Assembly: GCA_019456195.1 (NCBI GenBank)
Contig: VRUK01000010.1
Span: 1-64,000 of the forward strand
Direction: 5' to 3'
Source: Planctomycetota bacterium
Lineage (GTDB): Bacteria > Planctomycetota > Phycisphaerae > Sedimentisphaerales > Anaerobacaceae
DNA length: 64,000 nucleotides
The position numbers and the translations under genes were made by a program. The notes under the pieces were generated by a model. The model did not search any database and was not told the DNA's origin. It worked only from the letters and a program-made list of their open reading frames with translations. Positions 62,099 through 64,000 of the stretch are shown here, piece by piece (position 1 is the first letter of the stretch; each line of letters opens with the position of its first letter).

Positions 62099-64000
62099 TC
62101 ATTTATCGTATGATTTAGGCCACACAATATCTCCTGTATGATACCTCTGATCGGGTGAGAGTTCACCAATATCTATATGTGTTTTACTTTCAGGAACATC
62201 TGTATTATTCACAACAAGTTCCATTTGTACTCCAACGGGTACTCCATTAAACACAAAAACCCCCTCAGTATTGGTTCTTTTTTGCCTCCAAAGCTTACGC
62301 ACCTGTCCAGAAATCTCCTTAGAATAAGCGTACAATCCAAGATTAGCTTCTGACTGAGGGCTGCCCTTTTGGTCAATGACACGTCCTCTAATGGTGGCCA
62401 GCCAATCTAAAACAAGAACCAAATCTCCTGTTTGGTCTGCCGTCCTCCAGAAAAACATTTGCCCTGTGTGTCTTCTTGCGTCAAAGGCATAACCGAGTTG
62501 AAAATCTAAAGGATCACCGTGAGGTGCGGCCATGATAAAATGACCATTAAGGTAGGTTATCTGTTTGTTTTCCCCAATTCTAATGGTTCCTCTTCGAACG
62601 GATTTTCCATTAGCATAAACAAGGCGGCCCTTTACGAGGGGTATAGTGGGAATAGCTAATTCAACTGATGGATTCTTGTGGCCCGGTGCCACAGAAAGGG
62701 TAGTGCTGTAGTTAATGGGTCGACCATTTTCCCATCCCACCGCCGTTACCTCATAATCTCCCAGCAATAGTGGAAAATTACATTGCCCCAACCGATCTGT
62801 ATGGACGCGCTTAATTTGCGAAGATTCAGATGCCTTAGGCACTACTTCAACTCGAACAAATTCCATCGGGCGTTTTATTTGTTCGTCAACCACACGAATA
62901 GTGACAGGCAGCTTATTCTGCATAGCCAACTCCGTCTCAAACTTATCCGCCTCCTGGAAGGTGGAAAGGCTTGCTACACCCTGTGTTTCAAAGAGACGTT
63001 GTCCAAGCTGGACAGCAGAAAACTTCTCTATTCGTAGGGTCTCCAGGAATACCTCCATAACTCGGTAATCCGAAGCTGAGTTACTCCAATACATCAAAAT
63101 AGAACCCCAATCTTTTACAGTGACTTTATCCCCGTGGTATCCTACACGCTTTCCCTCATCAATCAGTTGAGAGTAAAAATGACATGCATCAAAAATCATA
63201 TCAAGTCGGTACTCTCCTTTAAGCTCTTGTCTTACTTTCATCGTATTTAGCGCCTTCTCATAATCTCCCAGTTCTTTTATAACAGTCTCATCATCAAGAC
63301 GACTCGGATACTTGCCATTACTCAGATCGGAAAACAGACGCAGACCTTTAAGGGCGTCGAATTCGCTCCTTTTGTACTCCTTGAGGGTATAGTCACCGGG
63401 AATGTTAGGCTCAAATAGATTGACAGGAAATTCAACACCCCAGTCGAATTGGTCAGATATCGACCGTCTTTTCCAATCTGCTTCTTTGGGTTTGGATACC
63501 AAATCTATATGTACTGGTAATTTTGTGTCTTTATCAAACCAGATTTGCAGGACAAATTCTTCGAAAGACCTGGATATTGAGGCACCATATATAGCTTTTG
63601 AATCTCGACTCTCAATACCTATCAAGACTTGACCATTGATGGTTTTTTGACCAAGCTCAACATAATGGCCCTCTAAAGTTCGTATTACTAATTGTTTGGG
63701 ATTAACATTTTCAACAATGTCATCCCGCGTTTGCTTTAAGGGACGAGGCTCATATTCCTTTGTTGTTGGTTTAATCAGAACAGACTCATTACTATCGAAT
63801 AACAAGTAGGTCTTGCTACTCAGTTTTCCATCTACAAAACATTCCATTAACCCGCCGTGTTGCTCAGAGAAATACCAAAATATCTCACCTTCCTTAGCGA
63901 CTATTTTGCCCTCTTCAGGTACATCTGTTGTTTGTGTTATTCTGACTCTACATGTGAAACTGTTAGCATTTCTCGTTTCCTCCAACGCTTTGGCCCATGC
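62099..64000 (-). CDS. LolA-like plus carboxypeptidase-regulatory-domain protein (5' end outside window)
   Basis: The frame is open to the window edge (AWAKALEETRNANS precedes the nominal TTG at 63985), so the N-terminus is missing. About 633 residues are visible. The first 200 have the LolA/LppX-like beta-sheet pattern (FTCRVRITQT, GEIFWYFSEQ, FEEFVLQIWFDKDTKLPVHI, WGVEFPVNLFEPNIPGDYTL). A helical middle part follows, then Ig-like repeats of the carboxypeptidase regulatory type: LPVTIRVVDEQIKRPMEFVR, GQCNFPLLLGDYEVTAVGWE and TIRGRVIDQKGSPQSEANLG. Planctomycete proteins of this layout are often linked to an ECF sigma factor and may be anti-sigma or envelope sensor proteins. That is inference; no transmembrane helix is visible in the part seen. 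Confidence 0.75.
   Translation of the reverse strand, partial: AWAKALEETRNANSFTCRVRITQTTDVPEEGKIVAKEGEIFWYFSEQHGGLMECFVDGKLSSKTYLLFDSNESVLIKPTTKEYEPRPLKQTRDDIVENVNPKQLVIRTLEGHYVELGQKTINGQVLIGIESRDSKAIYGASISRSFEEFVLQIWFDKDTKLPVHIDLVSKPKEADWKRRSISDQFDWGVEFPVNLFEPNIPGDYTLKEYKRSEFDALKGLRLFSDLSNGKYPSRLDDETVIKELGDYEKALNTMKVRQELKGEYRLDMIFDACHFYSQLIDEGKRVGYHGDKVTVKDWGSILMYWSNSASDYRVMEVFLETLRIEKFSAVQLGQRLFETQGVASLSTFQEADKFETELAMQNKLPVTIRVVDEQIKRPMEFVRVEVVPKASESSQIKRVHTDRLGQCNFPLLLGDYEVTAVGWENGRPINYSTTLSVAPGHKNPSVELAIPTIPLVKGRLVYANGKSVRRGTIRIGENKQITYLNGHFIMAAPHGDPLDFQLGYAFDARRHTGQMFFWRTADQTGDLVLVLDWLATIRGRVIDQKGSPQSEANLGLYAYSKEISGQVRKLWRQKRTNTEGVFVFNGVPVGVQMELVVNNTDVPESKTHIDIGELSPDQRYHTGDIVWPKSYDK

Overview
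The window reads as one end of a metagenome-assembled contig from a planctomycete of the class Phycisphaerae (Sedimentisphaerales-like). This is my inference, from three things: short PEP-CTERM-type tags of the form PAPGA(I/V)LLGSIGVG, DUF1080 and GH172 genes beside a Tat-exported sugar epimerase, and a Gram-negative envelope set (lpxB, Wza-type export lipoprotein, secretin, AsmA-like protein) together with several small cysteine-cluster proteins. Bases 1-14 are the 3' end of the Illumina TruSeq read-1 adapter, so the first gene is cut by the contig end and not only by the window. The last gene runs off the right edge.

Layout. 1-7 kb: the end of a membrane protein, three PEP-CTERM-like secreted proteins and one orphan secreted protein. 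Two of these transcription units have near-identical promoters. An exopolysaccharide export lipoprotein and a membrane protein follow. 7.1-14.0 kb: tRNA-Met, tRNA-Glu and a roughly 6.6 kb accessory island that begins in the 3' end of tRNA-Glu and ends at an imperfect copy of that end just before tadA. The island holds an integrase remnant, a GspB/MshK-like protein, a broken rhuM, a small inverted-repeat element, a 1244-residue SIR2-domain (defence-type) gene, several families of intergenic repeats and a hairpin-rich candidate RNA behind a strong sigma-70 promoter. 14-16.8 kb: tadA, an ECF sigma factor operon, tRNA-Ser and a VOC lipoprotein.

16.8-26.1 kb is a peptide-use cluster: two OPT transporters, a secreted bleomycin-hydrolase-type peptidase, a lipoprotein metallopeptidase and a POT transporter; PepF follows at 32-34 kb. 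26.1-31.0 kb is a minus-strand glycan operon: DUF1080, GH172, epimerase, FG-GAP propeller, DUF1080. 31-42 kb mixes signal peptidase I, a DMT transporter, an aminotransferase, a 57-residue acidic protein, a PPC-repeat/GEVED secreted protein and lpxB. 42-50 kb holds a PLD-like protein, a bile-acid symporter-type carrier, asd, truA, a GT4 glycosyltransferase, DUF3795, YjbQ, LysE and YihY. 50-57 kb carries an AsmA-like protein and the classical rpsB-tsf-pyrH-frr translation block. 57-64 kb has a secretin with a long Ala/Glu/Lys coiled-coil tail, rimO, a peroxiredoxin-like lipoprotein and a partial LolA-like/carboxypeptidase-regulatory protein.

The most unusual part is the tRNA-Glu island. The core genes are ordinary, but the island combines a probable single-gene abortive defence protein, decayed mobile-element genes and a train of six small hairpins that no recognised gene explains.
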